Source: an uncultured Cellvibrio sp. (GTDB lineage: Bacteria; Pseudomonadota; Gammaproteobacteria; Pseudomonadales; Cellvibrionaceae). From it: a DNA stretch of 64,000 nt. Positions 34,664 through 43,078 of the stretch are shown piece after piece (the first letter of the stretch is position 1; each line of letters opens with the position of its first letter). Under the pieces are notes generated by a model. The model searched no databases, had not been told where the DNA came from, and saw nothing but the letters and a program-made list of their open reading frames with translations. The stretch spans positions 8,222 to 72,221 of the forward strand of contig CAMLML010000011.1 of the NCBI GenBank assembly GCA_946481095.1, given 5' to 3'. A program made the translations under genes and the position numbers.

Positions 34664-35178
34664 CTTCCAATATCCTCAGCTTGTTTGATTGGAATAATTT
34701 CCGTATTGAGAATTTCGATTTCTTTCCACTCTGCAAAATCCCATGGATTAAAGCCCAACATACTGGAAACAACATTGACCACTTTGTCTGTTGGGGTATG
34801 AATGCCTTTCAAGGTGTTGTTGAGATAATTTCGGTGTACTCCAGCTTTGTCACAAATATCGGTAATGTCGATATCCAATAACTGACTGATTAACGAGACG
34901 GTGTAGCGAATTGGTACTGAGTAGCTGGCGTGACATTTCACGATATTGACAATAGCATCCAAGTGCCTTGCACTTAAAATTGGCTTATCCCATAATCCTT
35001 GCTGTTTGAGCACATCTGATATTTTTGTAATTTGAATAGCTTCTACTGCATCGTATTCCTGATCCAGTACTTGATAAAAGACTTTTAGGCTTTTCATATG
35101 ATATTCATTGACGCTGATAATAGATTGGATTGTCATATCGTAATTGATGACAATCGAGATATTGAAGTAATACAACAT
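34660..35178 (-). CDS. Helix-turn-helix protein, candidate element regulator
   Basis: 172 aa from ATG 35178; ATG 35136 (MTIQSII) or 35097 (MKSLKVF) are alternatives, none with a clear SD. The C-terminal part ISQLLDIDITDICDKAGVHR, then NYLNNTLKGIHTPTDKVVNV and SSMLGFNPWDF reads as a Cro/C1-type DNA-binding domain. It might bind the GTGTCCCG operators found on either side; this is inference from proximity. The upstream 160 bases (35179-35338) hold no gene I can support. Confidence 0.6.
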   Translation of the reverse strand: MLYYFNISIVINYDMTIQSIISVNEYHMKSLKVFYQVLDQEYDAVEAIQITKISDVLKQQGLWDKPILSARHLDAIVNIVKCHASYSVPIRYTVSLISQLLDIDITDICDKAGVHRNYLNNTLKGIHTPTDKVVNVVSSMLGFNPWDFAEWKEIEILNTEIIPIKQAEDIGR

Positions 35179-35338
35179 TTACCAACAAGAGATGAGTAAT
35201 CCATAATCCTCACGCTGGACGTTGCTGAAAAACTTGCCGCAAGACTTCTGACAACAATAAAATTCATTAAAGGGATGGACGAAGTCATAGAGACAACGTC
35301 AGAATAAAATTTGAAAACATTTCAATGCCTGACATAAT

Positions 35339-35530
35339 TCAATCTCCGGATTTGGCTTGTTCCAGTATTTTTGTTGCTATATAAGACTCTAAAATCTTTA
35401 TGTTGTTTGTTGAGGTGGTTAATTCGCCGTAGTTACTTTCCTTTAAAAATAATTCGTATTTTTTCTTCTCGGCACGTAATTCTTTGATTGCATAAACTGT
35501 TGCATCGTCGATTTCAATCACCTTTTTCAT
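35339..35530 (-). CDS. Unrecognised 63-aa helical protein
   Basis: MKKVIEIDDATVYAIKELRA, then charged coiled-coil-like helix AEKKKYELFLKESNYGE and a second helix IKILESYIATKILEQAKSG. ATG 35530 lies 17 bases inside the end of the zinc-ribbon gene upstream. No family. Confidence 0.6.
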   Translation of the reverse strand: MKKVIEIDDATVYAIKELRAEKKKYELFLKESNYGELTTSTNNIKILESYIATKILEQAKSGD

Positions 35531-35717
35531 AATACTGACCTGACAGGATTAAACCTTCAAAATACGATTCTTCTGCAGCTGCAGTCATTCGCTGCCCACA
35601 TGCACCACATTCATCCCAGGGTTCATTTGAATTCACGCTAATCTGATTGCAACCACGTGGGCAAAACACTGTCACTTTGCTGATCCTTTTAAATTTATCT
35701 TTGTGTATCACAGACAT
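35514..35717 (-). CDS. Small zinc-ribbon protein, 67 aa
   Basis: Two Cys pairs (VFCPRGC and DECGACGQR) form a likely zinc ribbon; the ending is FEGLILSGQYYEKGD. ATG 35717. Possibly nucleic-acid binding; no family named. Confidence 0.6.
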   Translation of the reverse strand: MSVIHKDKFKRISKVTVFCPRGCNQISVNSNEPWDECGACGQRMTAAAEESYFEGLILSGQYYEKGD

Positions 35718-35793
35718 TATTCATCTCGGCTACAGAACTATTTATGAAAAAAGCTAAAATTATTTCTAACAACTATTTCGCAAATGACTGTAC

Positions 35794-36462
35794 TCATAAT
35801 AACGCATTCATTGCTGCTTCCAATCCTTCTGGATGATGTAATGTTTTAATCAATCGTTGTGCATAACGACTGACGGCAGGCAATTCAAATTCGCGCAAAC
35901 CCATTTTCTCATCACGAACAGAAGCCAGTTCGGTCATTTGTTTTCTCAGCATCCTCGCCCCGACATTGAGCGTTACACGCATAGATTCGATTGCCAGTAG
36001 TGCTTCGTAATAATTTTTATTTCGTTTAAATATGAATTCTTTCACTTGGCGTGTATGAACAGATTTCAATTCAAACGGAAATACCCGTATTCCAATCCGC
36101 GAGTTGTATCCATATGTCGTCGCCCATTCAGCCGATCCTCTCCACTCCATAAATTGGGCACACCACTGTTCTTCATAGGTCAGTAATTCAATGGGGTTAT
36201 TTTCGTCACTGATGACGCCAGGATTTAATTTTCTAACCAAAATAAGATTCAAACAGTTCACGCCCAATTCATCACGAACAGCGCTGTGACAGGCAAGCAA
36301 TTCTTTCATTGATATTTGGATATCAATCAAGCGCTGCTGAGTTTGTTGAAACATCTGTTCCAATCCGTCCGCGCCCTTATCCATTAAAAGGCCTTTTAAA
36401 GGATGGACGGATCCAACAGTAGATTCAGTCATTACATTTTTTTTCGCCGTGCTTTTATTCAT
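35794..36462 (-). CDS. DUF3158-like ICE protein
   Basis: 222 aa, directly after the TIGR03761 gene as in PFGI-1/SPI-7 elements, where a DUF3158 protein holds this slot. Text LKGLLMDKGADGLEQMFQQT, WRGSAEWATTYGYNSRIGIR, ATG 36462 with a poor SD (ATG 36432 possible). Its role in the element is unknown, thought to be linked to replication or maintenance. Assignment leans on both sequence pattern and position. Confidence 0.6.
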   Translation of the reverse strand: MNKSTAKKNVMTESTVGSVHPLKGLLMDKGADGLEQMFQQTQQRLIDIQISMKELLACHSAVRDELGVNCLNLILVRKLNPGVISDENNPIELLTYEEQWCAQFMEWRGSAEWATTYGYNSRIGIRVFPFELKSVHTRQVKEFIFKRNKNYYEALLAIESMRVTLNVGARMLRKQMTELASVRDEKMGLREFELPAVSRYAQRLIKTLHHPEGLEAAMNALL

Positions 36463-36499
36463 CTGTTCACACTCTGTTGAAATACAGTTTCCGATAAAA

Positions 36500-37531
36500 T
36501 TATTCAGTTTCTGCCGATTCCTGACTTAGTTTGTACTGCTCCTTTGCATCACGTTCCTGTTGTAAACGTTTGGCAGTTTCTTGTACCCGATTTTGCGGAC
36601 TCAACTCCGCACGCAGATTCCCGTCAAATACGTCACGGCTCAAATCCAGATATCCAGCCTTGATTTGTTTTATTTGCAGATATTTTTGTTTGGCTCTCTG
36701 CGCGACTTTGTTGTTAGTGAGCAGGTCTTGCCGAGTAACAGCGGTGTGTCGCCAGTGTAATACTTCAGCAAACATGTGGCGCACAGCGCGTAATGAATCC
36801 GTTACGATTCGATCCCAATCAGAATCCAAAATCAAACCGATATGTTTGCCCGTCATCGCCAGCAGAATTAATTTGTCCAGGTCACGCAACAACAATGCAC
36901 CGCGATAACCCCATGGCGAATAGAAATTCAGTTCAATCGTAACCGGATTGATACTGGCTTGCGTTTCCACTTCAAAATCCTCCATGCCGTTTAATAATTC
37001 CTTTAACGATTTGGTTCGAGCCTCAATCAGATTCCTGGCATCATTCCAGGCAGTTTCAATATCAATTAGACATTGATCGGCATAGGGATCGTCTATGGCG
37101 GCGGCAGACCATACCAACGCGGTTTGACGTGCAAATCGAGCAAGCCCGATGATGCCTCTGATGTTTTTTTCAGGTACCGCCTGACGCCCACGAAATAAAT
37201 TGATTGTCAGTTTCGTATGCAATTTAACTTTGGCTTTCATTTCCAATTTGCCCGGAATCATATCGATGGATTCGATACCGGCTTCAGCTTCCGACAAACC
37301 TTTTTTGTTCCAATGTTGCATCGGTTTGGTTTTCAGATACAGATTCCTGTTTTCAGCAGACACAATGTCAGGATCATGGTCATCAATGGCAGTTACCGGA
37401 TTGACAGCCTCAAATGCTTTTTCCAGTTTCGCCTTGGGTGTTGTCGTTTCTGATTCGACTTGCAGTGTCGTGTTGTTAGCAACACCTGACACTTTTGTTT
37501 TTCTCACTTTTTGTAATTTTTCGTCACTCAT
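36500..37531 (-). CDS. TIGR03761 family ICE protein (PFL_4669 type)
   Basis: 343 aa from ATG 37531 (MSDEKLQK) with a strong GGAGG 9 nt upstream. Family text: KAKVKLHTKLTINLFRGRQA, IIGLARFARQTALVWSAAAI, DDPYADQCLIDIETAWNDAR, INPVTIELNFYSPWGYRGAL and LLRDLDKLILLAMTGKHIGL. A conserved protein of PFGI-1 class elements, function unknown. A second operator copy lies 50 bases upstream, so repression shared with the 34106 operon is likely. Confidence 0.85.
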   Translation of the reverse strand: MSDEKLQKVRKTKVSGVANNTTLQVESETTTPKAKLEKAFEAVNPVTAIDDHDPDIVSAENRNLYLKTKPMQHWNKKGLSEAEAGIESIDMIPGKLEMKAKVKLHTKLTINLFRGRQAVPEKNIRGIIGLARFARQTALVWSAAAIDDPYADQCLIDIETAWNDARNLIEARTKSLKELLNGMEDFEVETQASINPVTIELNFYSPWGYRGALLLRDLDKLILLAMTGKHIGLILDSDWDRIVTDSLRAVRHMFAEVLHWRHTAVTRQDLLTNNKVAQRAKQKYLQIKQIKAGYLDLSRDVFDGNLRAELSPQNRVQETAKRLQQERDAKEQYKLSQESAETE

Positions 37532-37575
37532 GTTGTTGCCTCCAAAAAATGTTTTATTGATACTTTCACTCAAGA

Positions 37576-37598
37576 ATTCCGTGTCCCGAGACACGAAT
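37576..37598. promoter_or_regulatory. Palindromic operator, copy 2
   Basis: Core GTGTC-CCGA-GACAC (37581-37594), flanked by ATTC-C on the left and G-AAT on the right. It is 50 bases upstream of ATG 37531 and shares the 14-base core with the site at 34117. Confidence 0.7.
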
Positions 37599-37627
37599 AT
37601 CACGCTGTTTCTGCTCTTTACCTAAAA

Positions 37628-37866
37628 GTTCGGTAGGCTACCGAACTCTCAAAACCATTCCGTTCCTATTTGCATTTCTCAAACCGTTCGGTCACTGACC
37701 GAACTCTCAAACTATCCTGACCTACCAAAAGTTAGGTAGGCTACCCAACTTTTAAAACCATTCCGTTCCTGCATCCATTTTTCAAACCGTGAGGTAGGCT
37801 ACCTCACTCAAAACACTCCTTTCCGCGCATCCATTTTTCAAACCGTGAGGTAGCCTACCTCACTCA
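37628..37866. repeat. Array of five palindromes separated by copies of the replication gene's 3' end
   Basis: Palindromes at 37628-37646 (GTTCGGTAGGCTACCGAAC), 37686-37704 (GTTCGGTCACTGACCGAAC), 37729-37751 (23 bases, one mismatch), 37789-37807 (GTGAGGTAGGCTACCTCAC) and 37845-37863 (same with a C centre). Starts are 43-60 bases apart. Four of the spacers share TCAAAACCATTCC followed by a block ending TTTCTCAAACC or TTTTTCAAACC, the complement of the last 12-13 codons of the adjacent replication gene, which ends exactly at palindrome 5 (stop 37864-37866). The array is thus a tandem repeat of gene end plus palindrome. It may be an iteron-like origin, a protein-binding array or a terminator array. 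Confidence 0.85.
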
Positions 37867-39273
37867 AAACCATTCCTTCCCTTGCTTCCACTTCTCAAAC
37901 TTCACGGCATAACTTTCCTGCTCCGTGTAGTAACCCGTCAGTTTTCGATGGGTCATTCGCTCGGGACTGTCCTCAAAACGTGGAGGTTTGTTTTCTTCCA
38001 CCAACGCAATTACCTCAATCGCCCATTCGTCCGGTGTGAATTTGCCGTCTGTTACGGCTTGGATGAGGGAGTTGATATAACCCTGCAAATTGCGGATGGG
38101 GTCTGCCCAACCGTGCACCGCCATGGCGAACCGGCCAATCATTTGGGCCATCAGGACAAACCGTTCCTCGACCGCCAGAGTCACCAATTTGCGTTGAATG
38201 ATCAGTACACCCGGCACAGTGGTGCTGGCCGTCAGGTAGGACAAGAGCAGGGGATGGCCAAATTCAGGGAAGTGGGTATCAATCAAGCCTTCAATGCTAT
38301 CGGTACCCTTACGCCCGTAAACTCCAGCAGCGTTGTGACGCAATTGTCGGTAGGTGTTAATTTGCTGCAAACGGCCAGGTGACAATTTTTCGCGCGCGCG
38401 ATCAGGAATATCTGTACTACCACTACTACCAGAGTAACTACTACTAAGGTAAAAAATTTCTTTCTCGTCCGGAGCAAATTTTTTGCTCTGGTGAGGATCA
38501 GCCGGAGAAAAATTTTTGCTCTGGTCGTCATGCTCTATCGAAATGCCTTGGTCTGAACCCCTTGATGAGTCGTCAAACGGAATGGTTTGTTGGTCTGGAT
38601 TGGCATCATCCATCGATTCATTCATCTCAACCGGAGAAAAAATTTTGCTCTGGTCGTGTTGTTTATATCGATTCATCCGGTTTTCAAGCAGTTCCAATTC
38701 GGTTGTCCGACTGTCCGAGAGAAGAGCGGCGACTTCCATCAAGATTCGACTAGCGGCGGCTCGCAACCGTTTATTGCCGGACTGCTGTTGCAGTTCCAAA
38801 AATTGGATGTAGGTCGGATCAATTTCCAGCGTGGTAATCAGGGAAAGCGGATCATCGTGCAACAAATAAATATCACCGATAAATTTTCCGTGATTGCGCA
38901 CATGCTTGCAGTGTGTCACCCAACGATGGACGCGCAACATGGCACGATGGGTGGTGACAGTCGGTGCTGACACCCCGATTGCCCGTGCCAGATCGGAACG
39001 TTTGGCAATGGCGCCGGGTTTGGTGGGATCGGTGGTACCCGTGCGTAACACCATCCAGGTGATGCGTTCCTGCGGCGATAAATCTTCATTAAGAATCATG
39101 CTGCGCGGAATTGCATCATGCTGATTGCCGGTAAATAACACCGCGATTTCCTCTTCGTAGACAGACGAGGGAGTTCGCTTGGTAATCAGTTCTGCTTCAG
39201 CCCGACGGATGCGTTTATTCAGTATTTCCATCGCATCCGGTTTATCAGGGGTCTCTGCCATAGCGCGTCTCAT
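37864..39273 (-). CDS. STY4528-family element replication protein
   Basis: About 469 aa from ATG 39273 (MRRAMAETPD), 7 nt after the DUF2857 stop; ATG 39261 with GAGA upstream is an alternative. Family text: KRTPSSVYEEEIAVLFTGNQ, HDAIPRSMILNEDLSPQERI, GVSAPTVTTHRAMLRVHRWV (a winged helix) and GDIYLLHDDPLSLITTLEID. An acidic, Gln/Ser-rich middle has two SKFSP/SKIFSP-like repeats (DQSKIFSPVE, DQSKNFSPAD, HQSKKFAPDE). It ends EKWKQGKEWF, the part repeated in the array downstream. It probably initiates or assists replication of the excised element; binding to that array is an attractive inference. Confidence 0.82.
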   Translation of the reverse strand: MRRAMAETPDKPDAMEILNKRIRRAEAELITKRTPSSVYEEEIAVLFTGNQHDAIPRSMILNEDLSPQERITWMVLRTGTTDPTKPGAIAKRSDLARAIGVSAPTVTTHRAMLRVHRWVTHCKHVRNHGKFIGDIYLLHDDPLSLITTLEIDPTYIQFLELQQQSGNKRLRAAASRILMEVAALLSDSRTTELELLENRMNRYKQHDQSKIFSPVEMNESMDDANPDQQTIPFDDSSRGSDQGISIEHDDQSKNFSPADPHQSKKFAPDEKEIFYLSSSYSGSSGSTDIPDRAREKLSPGRLQQINTYRQLRHNAAGVYGRKGTDSIEGLIDTHFPEFGHPLLLSYLTASTTVPGVLIIQRKLVTLAVEERFVLMAQMIGRFAMAVHGWADPIRNLQGYINSLIQAVTDGKFTPDEWAIEVIALVEENKPPRFEDSPERMTHRKLTGYYTEQESYAVKFEKWKQGKEWF

Positions 39274-39280
39274 TATTCTG

Positions 39281-39841
39281 TTAGGCCAGTGCTTTGATGG
39301 ACAGATACGCACTGTCCAGGGAGATCCGTGTTTGTTCATATACAGCCAATAACCGCTCCAGTGGATCGGCAACGTTATTCAGCTGGTTCCATGCCCGTAA
39401 CACCATCAGCTCATTGGCTTCAGTGAGTGTTTCAGGTCGTCCAGCTTTGGCTTCAGGTAAACCCAACCGCTCGCGACGAATGGAATATTCACGGCGCGAA
39501 ATAGCCTTGAGTTCTTCGAGTGCCGGTTGACGTAATCCGGCCAGGATTGCTTTATCCACCAGGTCTTCGTCTTCCGTTTTATTTTTGGCAAAATCCAGAA
39601 ACAATTTTATTTGTTTCGGATCCACCAACATTTTGAGTAACGAACCTTTGAACGAATTAATACAAATCAAATGATCGGCGGTGATCAGTTTGATTTTTTC
39701 CGCTGTGGGTTTATCGAGAGTTTCAAGGCCCAATTGGTGAATTAATTCAATATCATTGGAGCGTAGGGCATTCGCCGCTGCCAGAATAGCGGCCTGGTTA
39801 ATCCAGGAAATATAATGGTTGGATTGCTGCATGATTATCAT
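39281..39841 (-). CDS. DUF2857 ICE protein
   Basis: 186 aa; ATG 39841 overlaps the parB stop by 4 bases. Holds the slot between ParB and the STY4528 protein as in SPI-7/PFGI-1. Text: NQAAILAAANALRSNDIELI, ISRREYSIRRERLGLPEAKA, GRPETLTEANELMVLRAWNQ. The RREYxxRRExLGLP-x-x-GRP pattern suggests a DNA-binding helix set (FlhC-like in some descriptions). Role: element regulation or replication, unproven. Confidence 0.75.
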   Translation of the reverse strand: MIIMQQSNHYISWINQAAILAAANALRSNDIELIHQLGLETLDKPTAEKIKLITADHLICINSFKGSLLKMLVDPKQIKLFLDFAKNKTEDEDLVDKAILAGLRQPALEELKAISRREYSIRRERLGLPEAKAGRPETLTEANELMVLRAWNQLNNVADPLERLLAVYEQTRISLDSAYLSIKALA

Positions 39842-41382
39842 CCTTGAAATCCGTTGTAAGTGAGTAAGGCGGCCATCAGGTATTCCAGTTGCGTTAACGC
39901 CAGTGTCCAGGCATATCGCGCTTCATGATTGATGGTCAGCAGAATTAAATTTTCCAGACGGAACTGCATAAAATTGATCAGACAGCCGACGGTTTCTTCT
40001 GCGGATAAACTCCCCGATTGTCGCAACAATTTTTTGGTGGCCTGCACACAATCTTTGGTATCAACACAGAGTGACTGGATATAAATAATGAGTCCGAGGT
40101 ATTTTGGATTCTGATCCAATTGTTGGGTTTGTAGTTGGGTTAACTGTATTTCAAACCCATACACAGATTCAGGTTTTTCAACGACAAACTCTATCTGTGA
40201 TTGAGGTGTTTCCGGGCAAAGTACCAGGCATTCACAGACTTTTTGATAAGCCAATGATTTTAATTCCGGCACTGACAATGAATTCACAAAATCAAAATCC
40301 CGTGGCAGGGGAAACTCAAATTTTGGCAGGTGTGCAAAAGGGTCTTCTGTGACTGCTTTTTCTGGTGCAGGAGAGAGTGGGGCCGGTTTTGTGTCAACAG
40401 AAGCCTTGTTGGTTTTCTCTTTTGCCGCTTTGGTTTTGGCAATCGAATGAGTAAACGATTGCGCTGGCAAATTGGTAATGTCGGCCATGGTGCTTGGGCG
40501 TGTCAGTGCGGCCGGTTCAATGATTTTTTCAGCCAACGCTTGAATTTGGGATTGCACCGATGACACACCGCCGCCCATAGCACGTGCAATTTCACCACAT
40601 AATTCATATTCCAAACGATCAATTGAGAACGCGTCATTATCAATGCGATTACAAACGCGCGTCAGTAATTCTCTATAGTCGCCATCGTCAGCAGTGGCGA
40701 CTTGCTTCCAATAAGATTCGCAAAAATCCAGAATTTTTCGGATTTTTTTGGCGCTATCGATACCAATTTTTAGTTCCCAAAGTGCATTGGGAATCAACGG
40801 TAATAATGTTTCTTCAGCATAAAGTAATTGGCCCAAATTACTCTGATCAATTGGCCAACCTTTATCTGTGAGTATTCTGGATAACTCACGGATCGAAATG
40901 GATTTACCTTCATTTTTTTCAATTTCATCTTTCGCTTTTCTGGCCGCCAATGCACGTTCGATGAATGACATTTGACCGCGCATTTCATTTTCTTTGACAT
41001 GCCGGATAAACAAATCAAAGTCATTCGTCCAGGGATGAAAAATACAATCGAATTCAAAGAATCTTTTATCGCCGGTTTCGGCATAAAGTTCGTTCAAAAT
41101 TTCAAGGCGTGTATTGCCACCGTTGCGAATCATGTACGGCTCGCCGGGTTTTTCGCGTGTCACATCCGGTGGTGTGTCGAGTCCTGAAGATCGAATTGAT
41201 TCTTTAATTTCATCGTATTTGGGATTACGGGTTTTACGCGGGTTGTTTTTAAATGCAATCACCTGTGTGAGATTCACACGAATGCGGGTTGGCTGACCGG
41301 GATCAGGCAACACGGCTGAGTCATCGGAGGTGAATACGTTGGCGTTACCAATAATTGAATTAAAATCGAGCCGTTGTTTCAT
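39838..41382 (-). CDS. parB: ParB-family partition protein, PFGI_1 class (TIGR03764)
   Basis: 514 aa. The N-terminal ParB/Srx domain shows IRVNLTQVIAFKNNPRKTRN, PPDVTREKPGEPYMIRNGGN and TRLEIL; NEMRGQMSFIERALAARKAK leads into the helix-turn-helix region ISIRELSRILTDKGWPIDQS. The long C-terminal half (about 290-514) includes a Pro/Ala linker and a helical domain typical of the ICE class. It works with ParA in stabilising the excised or integrated element. It overlaps the 72-aa gene upstream by 4 bases. Confidence 0.93.
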   Translation of the reverse strand: MKQRLDFNSIIGNANVFTSDDSAVLPDPGQPTRIRVNLTQVIAFKNNPRKTRNPKYDEIKESIRSSGLDTPPDVTREKPGEPYMIRNGGNTRLEILNELYAETGDKRFFEFDCIFHPWTNDFDLFIRHVKENEMRGQMSFIERALAARKAKDEIEKNEGKSISIRELSRILTDKGWPIDQSNLGQLLYAEETLLPLIPNALWELKIGIDSAKKIRKILDFCESYWKQVATADDGDYRELLTRVCNRIDNDAFSIDRLEYELCGEIARAMGGGVSSVQSQIQALAEKIIEPAALTRPSTMADITNLPAQSFTHSIAKTKAAKEKTNKASVDTKPAPLSPAPEKAVTEDPFAHLPKFEFPLPRDFDFVNSLSVPELKSLAYQKVCECLVLCPETPQSQIEFVVEKPESVYGFEIQLTQLQTQQLDQNPKYLGLIIYIQSLCVDTKDCVQATKKLLRQSGSLSAEETVGCLINFMQFRLENLILLTINHEARYAWTLALTQLEYLMAALLTYNGFQG

Positions 41383-41597
41383 ACAACATCCTCCTGGATT
41401 TTATGGTTGTGAAAGGCCGTTGGTGCGATTTCCGAATTGGAATTTCGGTTGGCGATCTCTATGTCAGCCAGGCGTGTTTTGCCTGCGCGCGTTATCCCCA
41501 ACACAAGTACGGTTGGCACTAAAGCAGGTGAATTGACTTGATCGACCCAATCGATTTGTTCTTCAGCAGTGTCAAAATCAGTGTCCAGATGGTTCAT
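41379..41597 (-). CDS. Small protein between parA and parB, 72 aa
   Basis: ATG 41597 is 9 nt past the parA stop and the TGA overlaps ATG of parB, so it is coupled to both. Contains PALVPTVLVLGITRAGKTRL, a short stretch like a nucleotide-binding loop but too small for a full P-loop domain. In related elements a DnaB helicase gene often sits here; this may be a shrunken remnant or a separate small gene. Confidence 0.6.
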   Translation of the reverse strand: MNHLDTDFDTAEEQIDWVDQVNSPALVPTVLVLGITRAGKTRLADIEIANRNSNSEIAPTAFHNHKIQEDVV

Positions 41598-41606
41598 GGC
41601 GGACTC

Positions 41607-42452
41607 CTATTTCCACACCGGTGCCAGATCCAGGAGTTTTGGCTCCAGTTCGTGCACCAACTGCAACATGGTTTCGCAGGCAGAACGGGTAGGGCCGCGA
41701 CGACGGGTTTCCTCACGGTGAACCGGTGAACCGACTCCCGCTGCATCCGCATAAATTTGCAGATCCGGGATCAGGGTATTGAGCACCGTCATCGCACCAT
41801 CCAGCTGCTTGTCTGACTCGCTTCGCAAATAACGCACGGCTTCATCAGCGGACTTGCTTCTGTCCCATTGGTTGATCACCACCCGCATCGGGGGAATGGG
41901 TTGCCCTGAGACCAGCAATTCATAGGTTTCGCGAAATTTATGAATAAATTCCACCGTACCCAACACGAATTCGCGCGTATCCAAGGGTTGTGGAACGACA
42001 GGACTCAAAATGGTATCCACGGTTAAAATCACCGACTCTTGCACCACACCTTTGGCACCTTGCGTATCGACAATCACATAGTCGTAACCCCGCAAGTTGC
42101 GCAGGGCTTTGCGCAAATGTAAGAAATGGGTAATGGATTCGCGCAGGAAGGTCGGGATGATGTCGTTTCGGGGATCATCATTGATGATGATGTCGAGGTT
42201 GTTGATATGGGTTCGGGAGATACAGTGCTCGGTAGTGCCGGAACGAAAGACCTGAATCAGTCCGCCGGGTGCGCGATCTATGATGGGGTAGTTACGGGAG
42301 AGGGTTTGTTGTTGATCGCCATCAACCAGCAAAGTGGCTTTGCCCATATCCGCGAGCATAGCGGCCAAATTTGCTGCCAGAGTGGACTTGCCTACGCCAC
42401 CTTTGGTGTTAATCACCCCGTAAATTTTTGCTCGAATTGTGCCTAAAACCAT
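41607..42452 (-). CDS. parA: ParA-family partition ATPase
   Basis: 281 aa from ATG 42452, with AGGA 7 nt upstream; an in-frame TTG at 42494 is less likely. Deviant Walker A INTKGGVGKSTLAANLAAML, switch/Walker motifs ATLLVDGDQQQTLSRN and YDYVIVDTQGAKGVVQESVI. Soj-type, first gene of the replication/partition module and closest to the right edge of the island; the edge with rpsT must lie within 42,453-42,572. Confidence 0.95.
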   Translation of the reverse strand: MVLGTIRAKIYGVINTKGGVGKSTLAANLAAMLADMGKATLLVDGDQQQTLSRNYPIIDRAPGGLIQVFRSGTTEHCISRTHINNLDIIINDDPRNDIIPTFLRESITHFLHLRKALRNLRGYDYVIVDTQGAKGVVQESVILTVDTILSPVVPQPLDTREFVLGTVEFIHKFRETYELLVSGQPIPPMRVVINQWDRSKSADEAVRYLRSESDKQLDGAMTVLNTLIPDLQIYADAAGVGSPVHREETRRRGPTRSACETMLQLVHELEPKLLDLAPVWK

Positions 42453-42524
42453 ACGTCTGTCCTCATAGTGGAGGGGACTTAGGTCAGGTTTCAATCACTC
42501 AGTATAAAAAATTGCCTCTAAAAA

Positions 42525-42556
42525 TAAAAAAACCGGCGAAGTGCCGGTTTTTTTAT
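42525..42556. terminator. Bidirectional terminator between parA and rpsT
   Basis: ACCGGC/GCCGGT hairpin (42532-42548) flanked by A7 on one side and T8 on the other. On the minus strand it ends rpsT transcription before parA. Confidence 0.9.
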
Positions 42557-42572
42557 TTGATCTAAAATTTAA

Positions 42573-42839
42573 TCAAGCAGCCATAGCTTTTAATTTGGCA
42601 TTGAGGCGGCTCTTGTGACGAGCTGCTTTGTTTTTGTGGATTAAACCTTTATCTGCGATGCGATCAATAACAGCAACTGCAGAAACATAAGCAGCCTGAG
42701 CTGCTGCTTTGTCGCCAGTTGCTATAGCGCTCAACACTTTCTTCAGGTAAGTACGCCCCATGGAGCGCATGCTTGCGTTGTGCTTGCGAGCTTTTTCGTT
42801 TTGGCGCGCGCGTTTTTTTGCTTGGGGAGTATTTGCCAC
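42573..42839 (-). CDS. rpsT: 30S ribosomal protein S20
   Basis: 88 aa, full length: [36 protein letters not shown], and [20 protein letters not shown]. Binds 16S rRNA early in 30S assembly. Leftward, single gene with its terminator; promoter somewhere in the 239-base gap 42840-43078, which also drives the kinase gene. First core gene to the right of the island. Confidence 0.97.
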   Translation of the reverse strand: MANTPQAKKRARQNEKARKHNASMRSMGRTYLKKVLSAIATGDKAAAQAAYVSAVAVIDRIADKGLIHKNKAARHKSRLNAKLKAMAA

Positions 42840-43078
42840 CGTAGTGCTCCTGTATATTCTCTAATTCAGTAAGGGGGTCTGGAACCAAGGACGCGACATT
42901 ATGCTGATTTGAAAGTGAATGTCAACAGCCCCTGTTTATGTAAAAATGGGCAATCACTATGAAGGGTTCACCTTGAAGCGCTGATTGTGTATAAATGTGC
43001 GGCTGTCGCATTTGTTTCCCCCCTGAAAAGGTATTTTACAGGGGCAATATAAATTTAATGACGATATAGAGGAAAGCA

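Noticed and set aside
35134..35290. Small genes upstream of 34660
   Set aside because: Short frames on both strands look partly protein-like, including one overlapping ATG 35136, but they exclude one another and none has a ribosome site.
37628..37866. CRISPR array
   Set aside because: The palindromes are regularly spaced, but they fall into two types, the spacers are themselves copies of one sequence (the replication gene end), and no cas genes are present.
37628..37866. Integron attC sites
   Set aside because: Some palindromes begin with GTT and end with AAC, but the core sites and cassette structure are missing and no integrase is present.
42453..42572. Attachment site in the 3' end of rpsT
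   Set aside because: The island meets rpsT here, but I found no matching direct repeat at the left edge (19,460-19,820), so no att site is claimed.
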